DNA of 32,967 nt. Origin: Nitrosomonadales bacterium (lineage in GTDB: Bacteria > Pseudomonadota > Gammaproteobacteria > Burkholderiales > Gallionellaceae). The DNA lies in NCBI GenBank assembly GCA_947475825.1, contig CANJMS010000018.1:1-32967 (forward strand). Reading direction: 5' to 3'. Numbering within the stretch: the stretch's first letter is position 1; every line of letters begins with the position of its first letter. Both the position numbers and the translations under genes were made by a program. A model generated the notes under the pieces. It did no database searches. It had not been told where the DNA came from and was given only the letters and a program-made list of their open reading frames with translations. Of the stretch, positions 15,505 through 23,622 are shown in pieces.

Positions 15505-16955
15505 ATGCCGCTCACAATACTTCAACGATTGCCTTAGACCTCGGCACCACCTCTATCAAAGCTGGAATGTTAGATCAGTGGGGAAAATTAAGTGGCATCA
15601 TTTCTCACCCAGCCGCGCCCATCACAGGTAAAAATGGACGCTACGAAAGCGATGCGCTGGAATATGTAAAAATTGTCGAACGCGTGCTGCGCGATTGCTT
15701 GACACAAACCAATTCTGCGAATGCTGTATTGGGCATGTGCAGCCAGCGCTCCTCATTTTTAATCTGGGAGAAAATCAGCGGTCAGCCCGTCACGCCACTT
15801 ATTTCATGGCAGGACAATCGTGGTGCACCCACATGTGAGGCATTGCAGGAATCCAATAATTTAATCCACGCCCTCACCGGATTGCGCTTAACGTCTTATT
15901 ATTTCGCAACCAAGGTGTCCACCATGCTGAATGCCCCACAAGGGGACAATGAAAATTTGCGTACACGGCTGAAGCGAGGCGAATTATTGCTGGGTACGCT
16001 GGATACATTTCTCATTTGGCATTGGACTCAAGGTCAGCATTACATCACCGATGCCTCTATGGCAGCGCGCACCTTGTTAATGGACATCCAGCATCAGCAA
16101 TGGTTACCTGAGCTATGTCGGTTGTTTGACATTCCACCGCATATCCTGCCGCAGATAAAACCATCTGTAGCACTCAATTTGCCACTGCATATCGCGGGCA
16201 TAAAAAATGACCTGACCCTGCAAGCCAACGTGGCCGATCAATCTGCCGCGCTCATCGCCACGCTGGACAAAGATAACGCAGAAGCACTGATCAATCTCGG
16301 TACGGGCGGATTTATCATACGATATTTGCACGGGACAGCAGCCCAAAATATTGCATCTGTAAAACCAAGTGGATATTTAACCACCCTGGTCTATCAGGAT
16401 GAAAACCAGCGTGCTTACACTGCTTGCGAAGGAACACTCAACTCCATTGCTGCAGCGCTCGCACCTTATCATGTCAACGAATGCGCGTTGGAAGAGGACG
16501 TTGCACTCAATGAAATTTTTTGTCTGGCAGAACCCAGCGGTATGGGTGCACCCTATTTTCGTGCAGATATAGGACTCACTTTTTCACAATCAACAGCGCA
16601 CCTGACAGACAAGCAAGTTGCCACCTTGCTGCTGGAGGCGATCATCTTTCGCGTCACACGCATCGTGGAAGATTTCCACCACCACGCACCTCTCAAACGT
16701 GTATATCTGTCGGGCGGTTTGTCCGAAATAAAATGTCTGCAACAGGGCATAGCACAATGCCTAGCGTGCGATGTTTACCGGCTAAATCAAAAAGAAGCCA
16801 GCTTGTATGGCGCAGCGTTACTCGCTAGCGGCTCGGCATTATTGAGTGATAAACATAGTGAAAAAATAACAGCACATTCGGATATGTATCACTTGCTTGA
16901 AAAATATCAACGTTGGAAAATTTGGTTGGATGATTTGTTGGAATCTCACCGATAG
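15501..16955 (+). CDS. glpK: FGGY-family carbohydrate kinase, probably glycerol kinase-like
   Basis: A 484-aa sugar kinase of the FGGY fold. The phosphate-1 motif 'ALDLGTTSIKAGML' is at the N-terminus, 'ISWQDNRGA' corresponds to the substrate-binding WQD region, 'LINLGTGGFIIRY' is the phosphate-2 motif, and the C-terminal 'YLSGGLSEIKCLQQGIA' is the adenosine-binding FGGY signature. Several glycerol kinase hallmarks are altered (LGTTS for QGTTS, LGTGGF for YGTGCF), so substrate assignment rests on the ATGA overlap with glpD and on ugpQ. Xylulose/gluconate-type substrates are less likely alternatives. One copy of the palindromic GTCCCACAAGGGGAC-type repeat is embedded in frame at residues 145-150 ('NAPQGDNE'). 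The symbol glpK is therefore provisional. Confidence 0.85.
   Translation: MNAAHNTSTIALDLGTTSIKAGMLDQWGKLSGIISHPAAPITGKNGRYESDALEYVKIVERVLRDCLTQTNSANAVLGMCSQRSSFLIWEKISGQPVTPLISWQDNRGAPTCEALQESNNLIHALTGLRLTSYYFATKVSTMLNAPQGDNENLRTRLKRGELLLGTLDTFLIWHWTQGQHYITDASMAARTLLMDIQHQQWLPELCRLFDIPPHILPQIKPSVALNLPLHIAGIKNDLTLQANVADQSAALIATLDKDNAEALINLGTGGFIIRYLHGTAAQNIASVKPSGYLTTLVYQDENQRAYTACEGTLNSIAAALAPYHVNECALEEDVALNEIFCLAEPSGMGAPYFRADIGLTFSQSTAHLTDKQVATLLLEAIIFRVTRIVEDFHHHAPLKRVYLSGGLSEIKCLQQGIAQCLACDVYRLNQKEASLYGAALLASGSALLSDKHSEKITAHSDMYHLLEKYQRWKIWLDDLLESHR
15933..15951 (+). repeat. Palindromic intragenic repeat, copy 1 (in glpK)
   Basis: GCCCCACAAGGGGACAATG, differing from the consensus only at the first two bases; read as APQGDN. 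Confidence 0.8.
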
Positions 16956-17033
16956 AATTTTTACATCAAGCATCATTAAATCAGCGTTATGATAAACACA
17001 ATAAATTAATCAAGAATTCTGGAGATCTAAAGT

Positions 17034-17900
17034 ATGAAAAAAATAAAAAAACTGTTACGTGCGCCACGTCGTGGGCAATGGGTGGGAGATGGCTTTCCGG
17101 TGCGTGCAGTATTTGCTGACATGGCATTCACGCAGGAGATCAGCCCTTTCCTGATGTTTGATTATGGTGGCCCGCACGACTTCACACCGACTGAAACACG
17201 GCGTGGTGTGGGGCCACATCCGCATCGTGGATTCGAAACAGTCACTATCGCTTTTCAGGGCGAAATTGAACATGCGGATTCGGTTGGTAATAAAGACGTG
17301 ATCGGCCCGGGTGATGTGCAATGGATGACGGCTGCATCCGGCATTATTCATGAAGAAATGCATTCCAAAAATTTTGCCCGACACGGTGGTGCTTTGGAAA
17401 TGGCGCAACTGTGGGTCAATCTTCCAGCCAAATCCAAAATGGATCCGCCGCATTATCAACCCATTGTGAGCGCGAAAATTTCAGTGCATCAGTTGGATGT
17501 CAACAGCGGCAGCGTGCGCGTGATTGCGGGCAATTTTTCAGGTACGCAAGGAACGGCCAGCACACACACCCCGGTTAATTTATGGGATATGCATATTCAC
17601 GCAGGCAAAACAGTTGATTTCACCGTGCCTGCCGGACATAACACTATGTTGTTTGTACGCACAGGCAGGCTGGTGCTGAATGAAGAAACGCTGGGCGCGG
17701 CAGACTTGGTGATAATGGAACAGGCTGGACAGCAAATCCAACTGCGCGCGGTGGAAGCGTGTGATTTGCTGCTATTGGGCGGCGAACCGATCAACGAGCC
17801 CATCGCCGCACGCGGCCCTTTTGTGATGAATACCGATCAGGAAATCAGACAGGCGATGATGGATTATCAAAGCGGAAAAATGGGGCAAATGGCGGGTTGA
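17034..17900 (+). CDS. Pirin family bicupin protein
   Basis: A 288-aa two-domain cupin. The iron ligands known from human pirin (two His, then His and Glu) are all found: His62 and His64 in 'GPHPHRGFETVT', His106 and Glu108 in 'IIHEEMHS'. The conserved 'RGVGPHPHRGFETV' and 'GDVQWMTAASGI' blocks are intact. Bacterial pirins include quercetin 2,3-dioxygenases and proteins that bind metabolic enzymes; the true role here cannot be told from sequence. The ATG is preceded by GGAG at about 10 bases. It stands alone, 78 bases after the glycerol operon and convergent with the small gene at 17980. Confidence 0.93.
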   Translation: MKKIKKLLRAPRRGQWVGDGFPVRAVFADMAFTQEISPFLMFDYGGPHDFTPTETRRGVGPHPHRGFETVTIAFQGEIEHADSVGNKDVIGPGDVQWMTAASGIIHEEMHSKNFARHGGALEMAQLWVNLPAKSKMDPPHYQPIVSAKISVHQLDVNSGSVRVIAGNFSGTQGTASTHTPVNLWDMHIHAGKTVDFTVPAGHNTMLFVRTGRLVLNEETLGAADLVIMEQAGQQIQLRAVEACDLLLLGGEPINEPIAARGPFVMNTDQEIRQAMMDYQSGKMGQMAG

Positions 17901-17979
17901 GTCAACCCAGCCACTGATGTTCGCAGTTGATAAGGGCTTTAACTTGGAAAATGGACAGATGAGGCGGAGCAATTTGGCA

Positions 17980-18294
17980 TCACTCTTCCGACTGCAAAAC
18001 TTTTTTTGGTATGTCGCTGATGGGCACGGGTATAGCAGATGACTCACTCGTTTGACTGGGGAGCTTTGCATTTTCTGCAGATATAATTCTGGCAACTTTT
18101 TCAGGAGAAAAGGGTGTGCCTTTCTTGCCTGCTGAAACTTCACCTGAGCATTTTGCAATGAGCTGAATAGTTGACAAGTCCAAACAATATCTAAGGTCAA
18201 TGGATCGATTGTCCATTGCAGGTTTGGTTTCAGCACCCACCATAGTGCTTGCAGTAAGAAATGAAACAGCGAGCAGTGATGCAATTTTATTCAT
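17980..18294 (-). CDS. Small exported protein of unknown function
   Basis: A 104-aa protein with a classic Sec signal peptide (MNKIASLLAVSFLTASTMVGA, cleavage likely after VGA). The mature part of about 83 residues has exactly two cysteines (in 'RYCLDLST' and 'AKCSGEV'), which could form a disulfide in the periplasm, and a polar Ser/Pro-rich tail. AGGAGA stands 7 bases before the ATG, supporting a real gene. The ORF track also lists a longer overlapping frame (17772-18284), which lacks such a start and is rejected. I do not recognise the family. Confidence 0.75.
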   Translation of the reverse strand: MNKIASLLAVSFLTASTMVGAETKPAMDNRSIDLRYCLDLSTIQLIAKCSGEVSAGKKGTPFSPEKVARIISAENAKLPSQTSESSAIPVPISDIPKKVLQSEE

Positions 18295-18486
18295 ATGCGT
18301 TCTCCTGAATTTTGTGTGGCATATCTGCGCTCACACCTACTCTTGCCATGAAGCGTTTGGTGTATCTGGGTGAATATGTTTCGCTTATTGCACACTGCCT
18401 AGCCATGCGCGATTAAGAAATGCTGACAGGAGTTGCTGTGGCTTCCCATCAATAGAGTCGCGCAATGATTTAATTTAAGAGGAATG

Positions 18487-18972
18487 CTAGTGATGATGCC
18501 CACCTTCACCATGTGTATGTCCATGCGCAATTTCTTCAGCAGTTGCTGCACGCACGCCAGAAACCTCACCACTAAAGCTGAGGGTTTTGCCCGCTAAGGG
18601 GTGATTGCCATCTACCGTTACTTCATCTTCCGTGACATCAACTACAGTGTAAAGTGAGTATTCGTCATTCTCATCACCTTCCGCGCCGCCTTCAAATTGC
18701 ATACCAATAGCGATATTTTCCGGGAACATGCTGCGCGGTTCAACACGCACCAGATCGTGCTCATATTCACCAAATCCTTCATCTGGCGTAATCGTGATGG
18801 TAAGTTTTTCACCAACAGTTTTGCCATGCAATGCTTCTTCCACTGTTGGAAAAATTCCATCATAACCGCCGTGCAGGTAACTGATAGGCTCTTCAATTTT
18901 TTCCAGCAGTGTGCCATTTACATCAGACAACTCATAGCGTAGGGAGACAACGGTATTCTTTTCAATCTTCAT
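18487..18972 (-). CDS. slyD: SlyD-type FKBP peptidyl-prolyl isomerase
   Basis: A 161-aa cytoplasmic chaperone and proline isomerase. The FKBP half begins 'VVSLRYELSDVNGTLLE' with 'YLHGGYDGIFPTVEEAL' and is interrupted by the insert-in-flap chaperone domain (PDEGFGEYEHDLV ... VVDVTEDEVTVDGNHPLAG). FKBP strands then resume. The tail 'HGHTHGEGGHHH' is a short His-rich metal-binding end, as in nickel-handling SlyD of enterobacteria but shorter. The ATG overlaps the stop of bcp as TAATG, so the two are coupled. No hydrogenase or urease genes are present here, so a nickel role is not supported by context. Confidence 0.94.
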   Translation of the reverse strand: MKIEKNTVVSLRYELSDVNGTLLEKIEEPISYLHGGYDGIFPTVEEALHGKTVGEKLTITITPDEGFGEYEHDLVRVEPRSMFPENIAIGMQFEGGAEGDENDEYSLYTVVDVTEDEVTVDGNHPLAGKTLSFSGEVSGVRAATAEEIAHGHTHGEGGHHH

Positions 18973-19439
18973 TACATTTCCTTTGTTAAATTAAATACTT
19001 CTTGTGCGTGACCATGAGCATGAACACCATATAACGCATGTCGCACCTTACCCTGCTTATCGATTACAAATGTGGAACGTTTAATCGATATGTGTACGTG
19101 ACCATCGACTTCCTTGTCATACAACACACGATATTTTTTGCATACTTTGGATTCCACATCTGATAGCAGAATAACAGAGAGGCCATATTTGTCGCGAAAA
19201 TCTGCGTGACTCAAACATTCATCGCGACTCACACCCACTATAATGGTGTCCCGCTGTGCAAATTCATCATCCAGCTTGGTAAATTCATTAGCTTCCATCG
19301 TGCAGCCAGGCGTGTCGTCCTTAGGATAAAAATATAGCACAATGTTCTTTTTTCCAAGATACGCGGAAGAATGAAAATCTTCCATATCTGCATCCGGCAG
19401 AATGAACTGAGGAGCTTCCATTCCTGCTTGTAATATCAT
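18972..19439 (-). CDS. bcp: Thiol peroxidase of the Bcp/PrxQ family
   Basis: A 155-aa peroxiredoxin that reduces hydrogen peroxide and organic peroxides. The peroxidatic Cys46 sits in the typical 'YPKDDTPGCTMEANEF'. The resolving cysteine found five residues later in E. coli Bcp is Asn51 here. Cys75 ('RDECLSHAD') and Cys100 ('SKVCKKYRV') are the remaining candidates, or the enzyme works as a 1-Cys type. The ATG at 19439 is preceded by GGGGGT at about 7 bases. It is the first gene of a bcp-slyD pair and is divergent from roxA across 110 bases. Confidence 0.94.
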   Translation of the reverse strand: MILQAGMEAPQFILPDADMEDFHSSAYLGKKNIVLYFYPKDDTPGCTMEANEFTKLDDEFAQRDTIIVGVSRDECLSHADFRDKYGLSVILLSDVESKVCKKYRVLYDKEVDGHVHISIKRSTFVIDKQGKVRHALYGVHAHGHAQEVFNLTKEM

Positions 19440-19536
19440 CGGTACACCCCCTGAAATCCAGACGTTAGTTTCAACAACGCGCTTTATTTTAACTGAATTT
19501 AAAATTTGATTAATATTTTTGTGGTGGGGACGCAGT

Positions 19537-19542
19537 TATAAT
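19537..19542 (+). promoter_or_regulatory. Candidate -10 box of roxA, possibly giving a leaderless transcript
   Basis: A perfect TATAAT ends 7 bases before the roxA ATG, and no Shine-Dalgarno sequence precedes that ATG. Transcription starting about 7 bases after the box would begin at or next to the start codon. No good -35 box lies 17 bases upstream (only an AT-rich TATTTT). Confidence 0.4.
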
Positions 19543-19549
19543 TCTACCT

Positions 19550-20692
19550 ATGAAAAACAATATTCCAAAATCTCAAGCCCTGTCTATTTTGGGCGGACTG
19601 TCCGCCACTAATTTTTTAAGTGACTATTGGCAAAAAAAACCGCTACTCATTCGCCAAGCTATCCCCAACTTTACGGGCTTACTGGATCCACAGCAATTAA
19701 TGAACCTGGCGACTGATGAAAATGTGCAAGCGCGGCTAGTGACCCAGCAGCGCGACACTTGGCAATTACACCATGGCCCGTTTAGCGCGACGCAATTTTC
19801 AAGACTGGGCAAACGCAAGTGGACTGTGCTGGTGCAAGGCATTAACCACCACCTGGCTACCGGGACTGCGTTATTACAACGGTTTAACTTTATTCCCCAT
19901 GCGCGGCTGGATGATTTGATGGTGAGCTTTGCACCCCAGGGCGGTGGCGTAGGCCCACATTTTGATTCATACGATGTGTTTCTGCTACAAGGTTCAGGAC
20001 ATCGGCGCTGGCAGATTTCTGCCCAAAAGGATCGCACCTTAGTGAAAGGCGCACCACTGAAAATTTTACAACGCTTTAAACCTGAGCAAGAGTGGATATT
20101 ATCGCCTGGCGATATGCTCTACCTGCCACCAAACTACGCCCATCATGGTGTTGCAGAAGATGACTGCATGACCTACTCAATCGGTTTCCGTGCACCGACT
20201 TATCAGGAATTGGCGGAGCAATTTTTGGTATATATGCAGGATCGAATCAATCTGGCGGGCATGCTAACCGACCCTGATCTCCAGCCACAAATTCACCCTT
20301 CTGAAATCAGCATCGCGATGCTTGAAAAAATTGAAAGCATCGTTCGACAAATTCAATGGGGCAAAGACGATATTACCCACTTCGTGGGATGCTATTTAAG
20401 CGAACCCAAACCAGATATTTTTTTCGATCCCCCTATACGACCACTCAGCCGCCAGAGATTTACGCAACGTGTGCAAAAAAAAGGTTTAGTGCTGGATTTA
20501 AAATCGAAAATGCTATGTCACGACTACACAGTGTTCATCAACGGCATCGCCCATCCAGTTGATCACACTAGCTATGCAATATTAAGGCAATTAGCCGATA
20601 AGCGCGTAATGAGCCCTGCAATTGAGTGTCCTGCTGATGCAATGGAGCTTCTCTATCAAAGCTATCTGGATGGCTATTTGCAGTCAGCCTAA
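19550..20692 (+). CDS. roxA: Ribosomal protein L16 arginine hydroxylase, JmjC/cupin type
   Basis: A 380-aa 2-oxoglutarate/Fe(II) oxygenase of the YcfD/RoxA family, which hydroxylates an arginine of ribosomal protein L16. The iron site is seen as His137 and Asp139 in 'GVGPHFDSYDVFLLQ' and His198 in 'LPPNYAHHGVAED'. The double-stranded beta-helix core lies between about 95 and 215, followed by the dimerisation helices and the C-terminal winged-helix part typical of the family. Length matches the E. coli protein (about 373). Start chosen at the ATG of 19550 although it lacks a ribosome binding site; see the TATAAT box. Confidence 0.9.
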   Translation: MKNNIPKSQALSILGGLSATNFLSDYWQKKPLLIRQAIPNFTGLLDPQQLMNLATDENVQARLVTQQRDTWQLHHGPFSATQFSRLGKRKWTVLVQGINHHLATGTALLQRFNFIPHARLDDLMVSFAPQGGGVGPHFDSYDVFLLQGSGHRRWQISAQKDRTLVKGAPLKILQRFKPEQEWILSPGDMLYLPPNYAHHGVAEDDCMTYSIGFRAPTYQELAEQFLVYMQDRINLAGMLTDPDLQPQIHPSEISIAMLEKIESIVRQIQWGKDDITHFVGCYLSEPKPDIFFDPPIRPLSRQRFTQRVQKKGLVLDLKSKMLCHDYTVFINGIAHPVDHTSYAILRQLADKRVMSPAIECPADAMELLYQSYLDGYLQSA

Positions 20693-20701
20693 TTCGAGAC
20701 A

Positions 20702-20733
20702 TCAGTGCGGTATGTTTCGGCGGATGGCACTGA
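20702..20733. repeat. Inverted repeat after roxA
   Basis: TCAGTGC and GCACTGA form a perfect 7-bp stem around an 18-base loop, starting 9 bases after the roxA stop. It lacks a T tract, so it is at best a weak or factor-assisted 3' end structure. Confidence 0.35.
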
Positions 20734-20788
20734 CTTTGAATTTCATCAAAAATAATGTATAAGTTACGTCTTCAATTTAAACCGATTA

Positions 20789-21850
20789 GTGATATTGCAC
20801 GCCTTGAATTCCATCACCCTGCTTCAGCAAAATTTAGTAGTTGAGCACGATCTACAGAGCTTTGTCAGCTTTGCCCTTGAGAGCGTCAAACGTTTAGGCG
20901 GAAATGTTTTTGCTGCTTCTATTCCCACCTTAAACACCATACAAGAGTTACGCAAAGCAGGTACAGCAACGGGCTATCCCTTGCCATCCAGTCTTTTATT
21001 GAACGAAAAGTCTATCCAAATTGCTTGGGGCAAAAAATGTGTGAATATAGCTAAGCTGGAACATTATCCTGCGCTTGACACAATTCTTCGGCTACAACTG
21101 CACCTCAAAAACTCAACTGCACTGGCTGATCCCTTCATTTTACTCCAGCGCAACAATGAAATGATAGAACATCTAAACGAGGTACTTGTACGTACCGGTG
21201 AAGAATTGACTACTTTAAAGACAAAAATAGAATCTCAACAAAATGAATTACAAAAAACTATTTTTCAAGCAGAAACAGATTCCCTTACAGGGCTGTTCAA
21301 TCGTCGCGCTTTTGAACAAAAATTGGACACTGCGTTCCGCCACGCCATGCGCCAAAAAAATGAGCCTCTTTCTCTAGTACTGCTTGACGTTGATTTTTTT
21401 AAACAAATTAACGACAAATTTGGCCACCAGCAGGGTGATGCCTACCTCATTAAAGTAGCAAATTCACTGCGCAGTGTTATCCGAGAAGATGTCGATTTTG
21501 CTTTCCGCTTTGGCGGCGACGAGTTCGCTTTAGTGATATTTGCCAACCATCAGTTGGCCTGCGATAAAGCACAGCGAATACTTGAACTCATGAGAAATCA
21601 AGCCAGTATTGGCATTTTTTCCATCAATCAACATTCATCCACCACCCTTACTCTAGAAACCTATATTCGGCGTGCTGACGCAGCCTTATATGAAGCAAAG
21701 CGCCTAGGGCGGGGACGAATAATAGTAGATGTATGTTTATCGCCTAATTTATCAGACTGCTCTCTACCCTGCCCCAGAAAGTCCACACCCGGTTATAGTA
21801 GATATGTGGAATTCACCAATCAACCGATCCCAGAGTGCTCGCCCGTTTGA
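20789..21850 (+). CDS. Orphan diguanylate cyclase (GGDEF) with unrecognised N-terminal part
   Basis: A 353-aa soluble protein. The C-terminal GGDEF domain (about 160-315) has 'SLTGLFNRRAFEQKL', 'LLDVDFFKQINDKFGH' and an intact GGDEF at 242-246, so it should make cyclic di-GMP. The position for the inhibitory RxxD reads EDVD, so product feedback through that site is not expected. The first 110 residues match no domain I know and look like a compact alpha/beta sensor. A coiled coil (about 115-160) links the halves. The start is GTG at 20789 without a clear ribosome binding site; the next in-frame candidates (TTG) would remove few residues. The 40-residue tail after the domain is unusual. Confidence 0.85.
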   Translation: MILHALNSITLLQQNLVVEHDLQSFVSFALESVKRLGGNVFAASIPTLNTIQELRKAGTATGYPLPSSLLLNEKSIQIAWGKKCVNIAKLEHYPALDTILRLQLHLKNSTALADPFILLQRNNEMIEHLNEVLVRTGEELTTLKTKIESQQNELQKTIFQAETDSLTGLFNRRAFEQKLDTAFRHAMRQKNEPLSLVLLDVDFFKQINDKFGHQQGDAYLIKVANSLRSVIREDVDFAFRFGGDEFALVIFANHQLACDKAQRILELMRNQASIGIFSINQHSSTTLTLETYIRRADAALYEAKRLGRGRIIVDVCLSPNLSDCSLPCPRKSTPGYSRYVEFTNQPIPECSPV

Positions 21851-22157
21851 ACCCTGGTTTGATAATTTTATAAAAGAATCCATGGCTAAAATCTTCGACA
21901 GCGCAACAGATTGCAAATTGCTTTTCAGCAGCCCAGCACAAAATATGATAGTCGCACCAAAATTTGAAACCGCCACCGATATTACAGCTTGGCGGAAATC
22001 AAGGTGATATGGATTTATTACCAGTTAAGTATAAAGTTAAGAACAAAGTTCGCCCTAATGCCCCACAAGCTACGCCGTATATGATTTAAATGTTAAGCAA
22101 AAAAAGTTTCCACAATACCATAATTAAAATAAATTCTAATCTTTTAGGGGTGTCCGA
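21851..22157. other. Intergenic stretch before ubiG
   Basis: About 307 bases. An ORF (21729-22007) runs in from inside the GGDEF gene in another frame but has no ribosome binding site or known motif. The last 60 bases are AT-rich, as expected of a promoter, and end with the ubiG ribosome binding site AGGGGTG. Confidence 0.45.
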
Positions 22158-22868
22158 ATGAGCAATGTTGATCCCGCTGAACTAGACAAATTCAGCCAAT
22201 TAGCCCACCGCTGGTGGGACACCAACAGCGAATTCAAACCGCTGCACGAAATTAACCCCTTACGCCTGAACTACATCAACGGCATCGCACCACTGCGCGG
22301 AAAAACCGTGCTGGATGTAGGTTGTGGCGGCGGCATCTTGTCAGAAAGCATGGCCGCGTCAGGAGCAGAAGTCACTGGCATTGATCTGGGCGACAAAGCC
22401 CTGCAAGTCGCCCAAATGCACTTGCTGGAAAGTGGGCAGCAGGTAAATTACCGCAAAATTTCTGCTGAAGATTTGACTACTGAAATATTGGCAGCAGCAC
22501 AACCCAGCCTTTACGATGTAGTAACCTGCATGGAAATGCTGGAGCACGTTCCCAATCCAGGCAGCATCGTGCAAGCCTGCGCGCAACTTGTAAAACCCGG
22601 CGGGCATGTGTTTTTTTCTACGCTTAATCGTAACCCCAAGTCCTACCTGTTCGCCATTATCGGCGCGGAATATGTATTAAACATGCTACCGCGCGGCACA
22701 CACGAATATGAAAAATTCATCAAACCCTCCGAACTCGCACAACTCTGCCGCCATGCCGCGCTCAACATATTTGATATCACTGGCATGAGCTACCACCCGC
22801 TATACAAAACTTACACGCTGGATAAAAACACGGATGTAAATTACCTCCTCACCTGCCGCCGCAATTAG
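22158..22868 (+). CDS. ubiG: Ubiquinone biosynthesis O-methyltransferase
   Basis: A 236-aa SAM-dependent methyltransferase that carries out both O-methylation steps of ubiquinone synthesis at the membrane surface. The N-terminal signature '[19 protein letters not shown]' and the SAM motif '[16 protein letters not shown]' (51-66) are unmistakable, followed by '[13 protein letters not shown]' and '[15 protein letters not shown]'. '[22 protein letters not shown]' is also a UbiG hallmark. AGGGGTG lies about 6 bases before the ATG. The following mupP starts 3 bases after the stop, forming an operon. Confidence 0.96.
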   Translation: MSNVDPAELDKFSQLAHRWWDTNSEFKPLHEINPLRLNYINGIAPLRGKTVLDVGCGGGILSESMAASGAEVTGIDLGDKALQVAQMHLLESGQQVNYRKISAEDLTTEILAAAQPSLYDVVTCMEMLEHVPNPGSIVQACAQLVKPGGHVFFSTLNRNPKSYLFAIIGAEYVLNMLPRGTHEYEKFIKPSELAQLCRHAALNIFDITGMSYHPLYKTYTLDKNTDVNYLLTCRRN

Positions 22869-22871
22869 CTC

Positions 22872-23534
22872 ATGCAAGCTGGAATTAAAGCCGTCTTGCT
22901 CGACCTCGACGGCACTTTCGCCGACACTGCGCCCGACCTCGGTGCCGCACTCAACCACGTTCGCAGCCTGCATAATCTTCCACCATTACCGCTGTCAGTC
23001 ATTCGCCCGGAAGCGTCGCACGGCTCAGTTGGATTACTTAAAATTGGCTTCAACATCACGCCTGAGTCACCTGAATTTGCTGTGTTGCGTAAAGTCTTCC
23101 TCGATTATTACACCCAAAACATTTGCGACCACACCCTCCTCTTCCACGGCATGGCGCAATTAATCAACGCGCTGGAAAAACGCAACTTACCTTGGGGCAT
23201 CGTCACCAACAAACCGCATCGTTTCACCCTGCCCCTCATGCAAGCTTTAGGCTATGCCGAACGCGCTGCCTGCATAGTCAGCGGCGACACTTGCGCCCGC
23301 GCCAAACCCTATCCTGACCCACTATTGCACGCTTGTGAATTGCTGGCATGTTCACCCTATGAAGCACTCTACCTGGGTGATGACATACGCGACATGGAAG
23401 CCTGCCGCGCGGCCAACATGCCATTCGTCATTGCACGCTACGGCTACCTCAACGCTAATGAAGATCTCAGCGCTTGGCAGAGTCGAGGCAGCTTGAACAA
23501 CCCCATAGACCTACTCACCCATCTCAACACTTGA
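22872..23534 (+). CDS. mupP: HAD phosphatase: MupP (MurNAc-6-phosphate) or phosphoglycolate phosphatase
   Basis: A 220-aa haloacid dehalogenase-type phosphatase. Motif I is 'LLDLDGTFADTAPDL' with nucleophile Asp11 and acid Asp13, motif II is in 'GIVTNKP', Lys is in 'ARAKPYPDPLL', and motif IV is 'YLGDDIRDMEA'. The helical cap lies between motifs I and II. Sequence alone fits phosphoglycolate phosphatase (Gph). However, a gene of this type directly after ubiG is the arrangement reported for mupP of Pseudomonas, whose product dephosphorylates N-acetylmuramic acid 6-phosphate in peptidoglycan recycling. I prefer mupP on that basis. No other cell-wall recycling gene is in the window. Confidence 0.85.
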   Translation: MQAGIKAVLLDLDGTFADTAPDLGAALNHVRSLHNLPPLPLSVIRPEASHGSVGLLKIGFNITPESPEFAVLRKVFLDYYTQNICDHTLLFHGMAQLINALEKRNLPWGIVTNKPHRFTLPLMQALGYAERAACIVSGDTCARAKPYPDPLLHACELLACSPYEALYLGDDIRDMEACRAANMPFVIARYGYLNANEDLSAWQSRGSLNNPIDLLTHLNT

Positions 23535-23574
23535 GAGGATCAAAGCCGTGCCAGCCGATGGTTGCGTGTGCCAT
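23524..23574 (-). CDS. Possible 16-residue peptide gene
   Basis: ATG at 23574 is preceded by AAGGAGA at exactly 5 bases, one of the best ribosome binding sites in the window. The frame is MAHATIGWHGFDPLKC and then TGA. It lies 48 bases after the broken gene at 23623 on the same strand and overlaps the end of convergent mupP by 11 bases. It could be a real microprotein or leader, a peptide precursor with a terminal Cys, or the stump of a longer gene deleted next to mupP. The frame is too short for statistical support; only the start signal speaks for it. Confidence 0.35.
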   Translation of the reverse strand: MAHATIGWHGFDPLKC

Positions 23575-23579
23575 GTTGC

Positions 23580-23586
23580 TCTCCTT
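23580..23586 (-). promoter_or_regulatory. Strong ribosome binding site of the 16-codon ORF
   Basis: AAGGAGA on the minus strand, 5 bases before ATG. Confidence 0.5.
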
Positions 23587-23622
23587 TGTGGTTTGTTGCG
23601 GTCAAGTAATTCAGGGTTGATT

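Noticed and set aside
17772-18284. 170-aa minus-strand ORF overlapping the small exported protein
   Set aside because: The shorter frame 17980-18294 has a signal peptide and a strong ribosome binding site; the longer one has neither and runs into pirin.
21729-22007. 92-aa plus-strand ORF after the GGDEF gene
   Set aside because: It starts inside the GGDEF gene in another frame, without a ribosome binding site or known motif.
23535-23622. Terminator between mupP and the minus-strand operon
   Set aside because: Convergent genes would need one, but no GC-rich stem followed by a T tract is visible.
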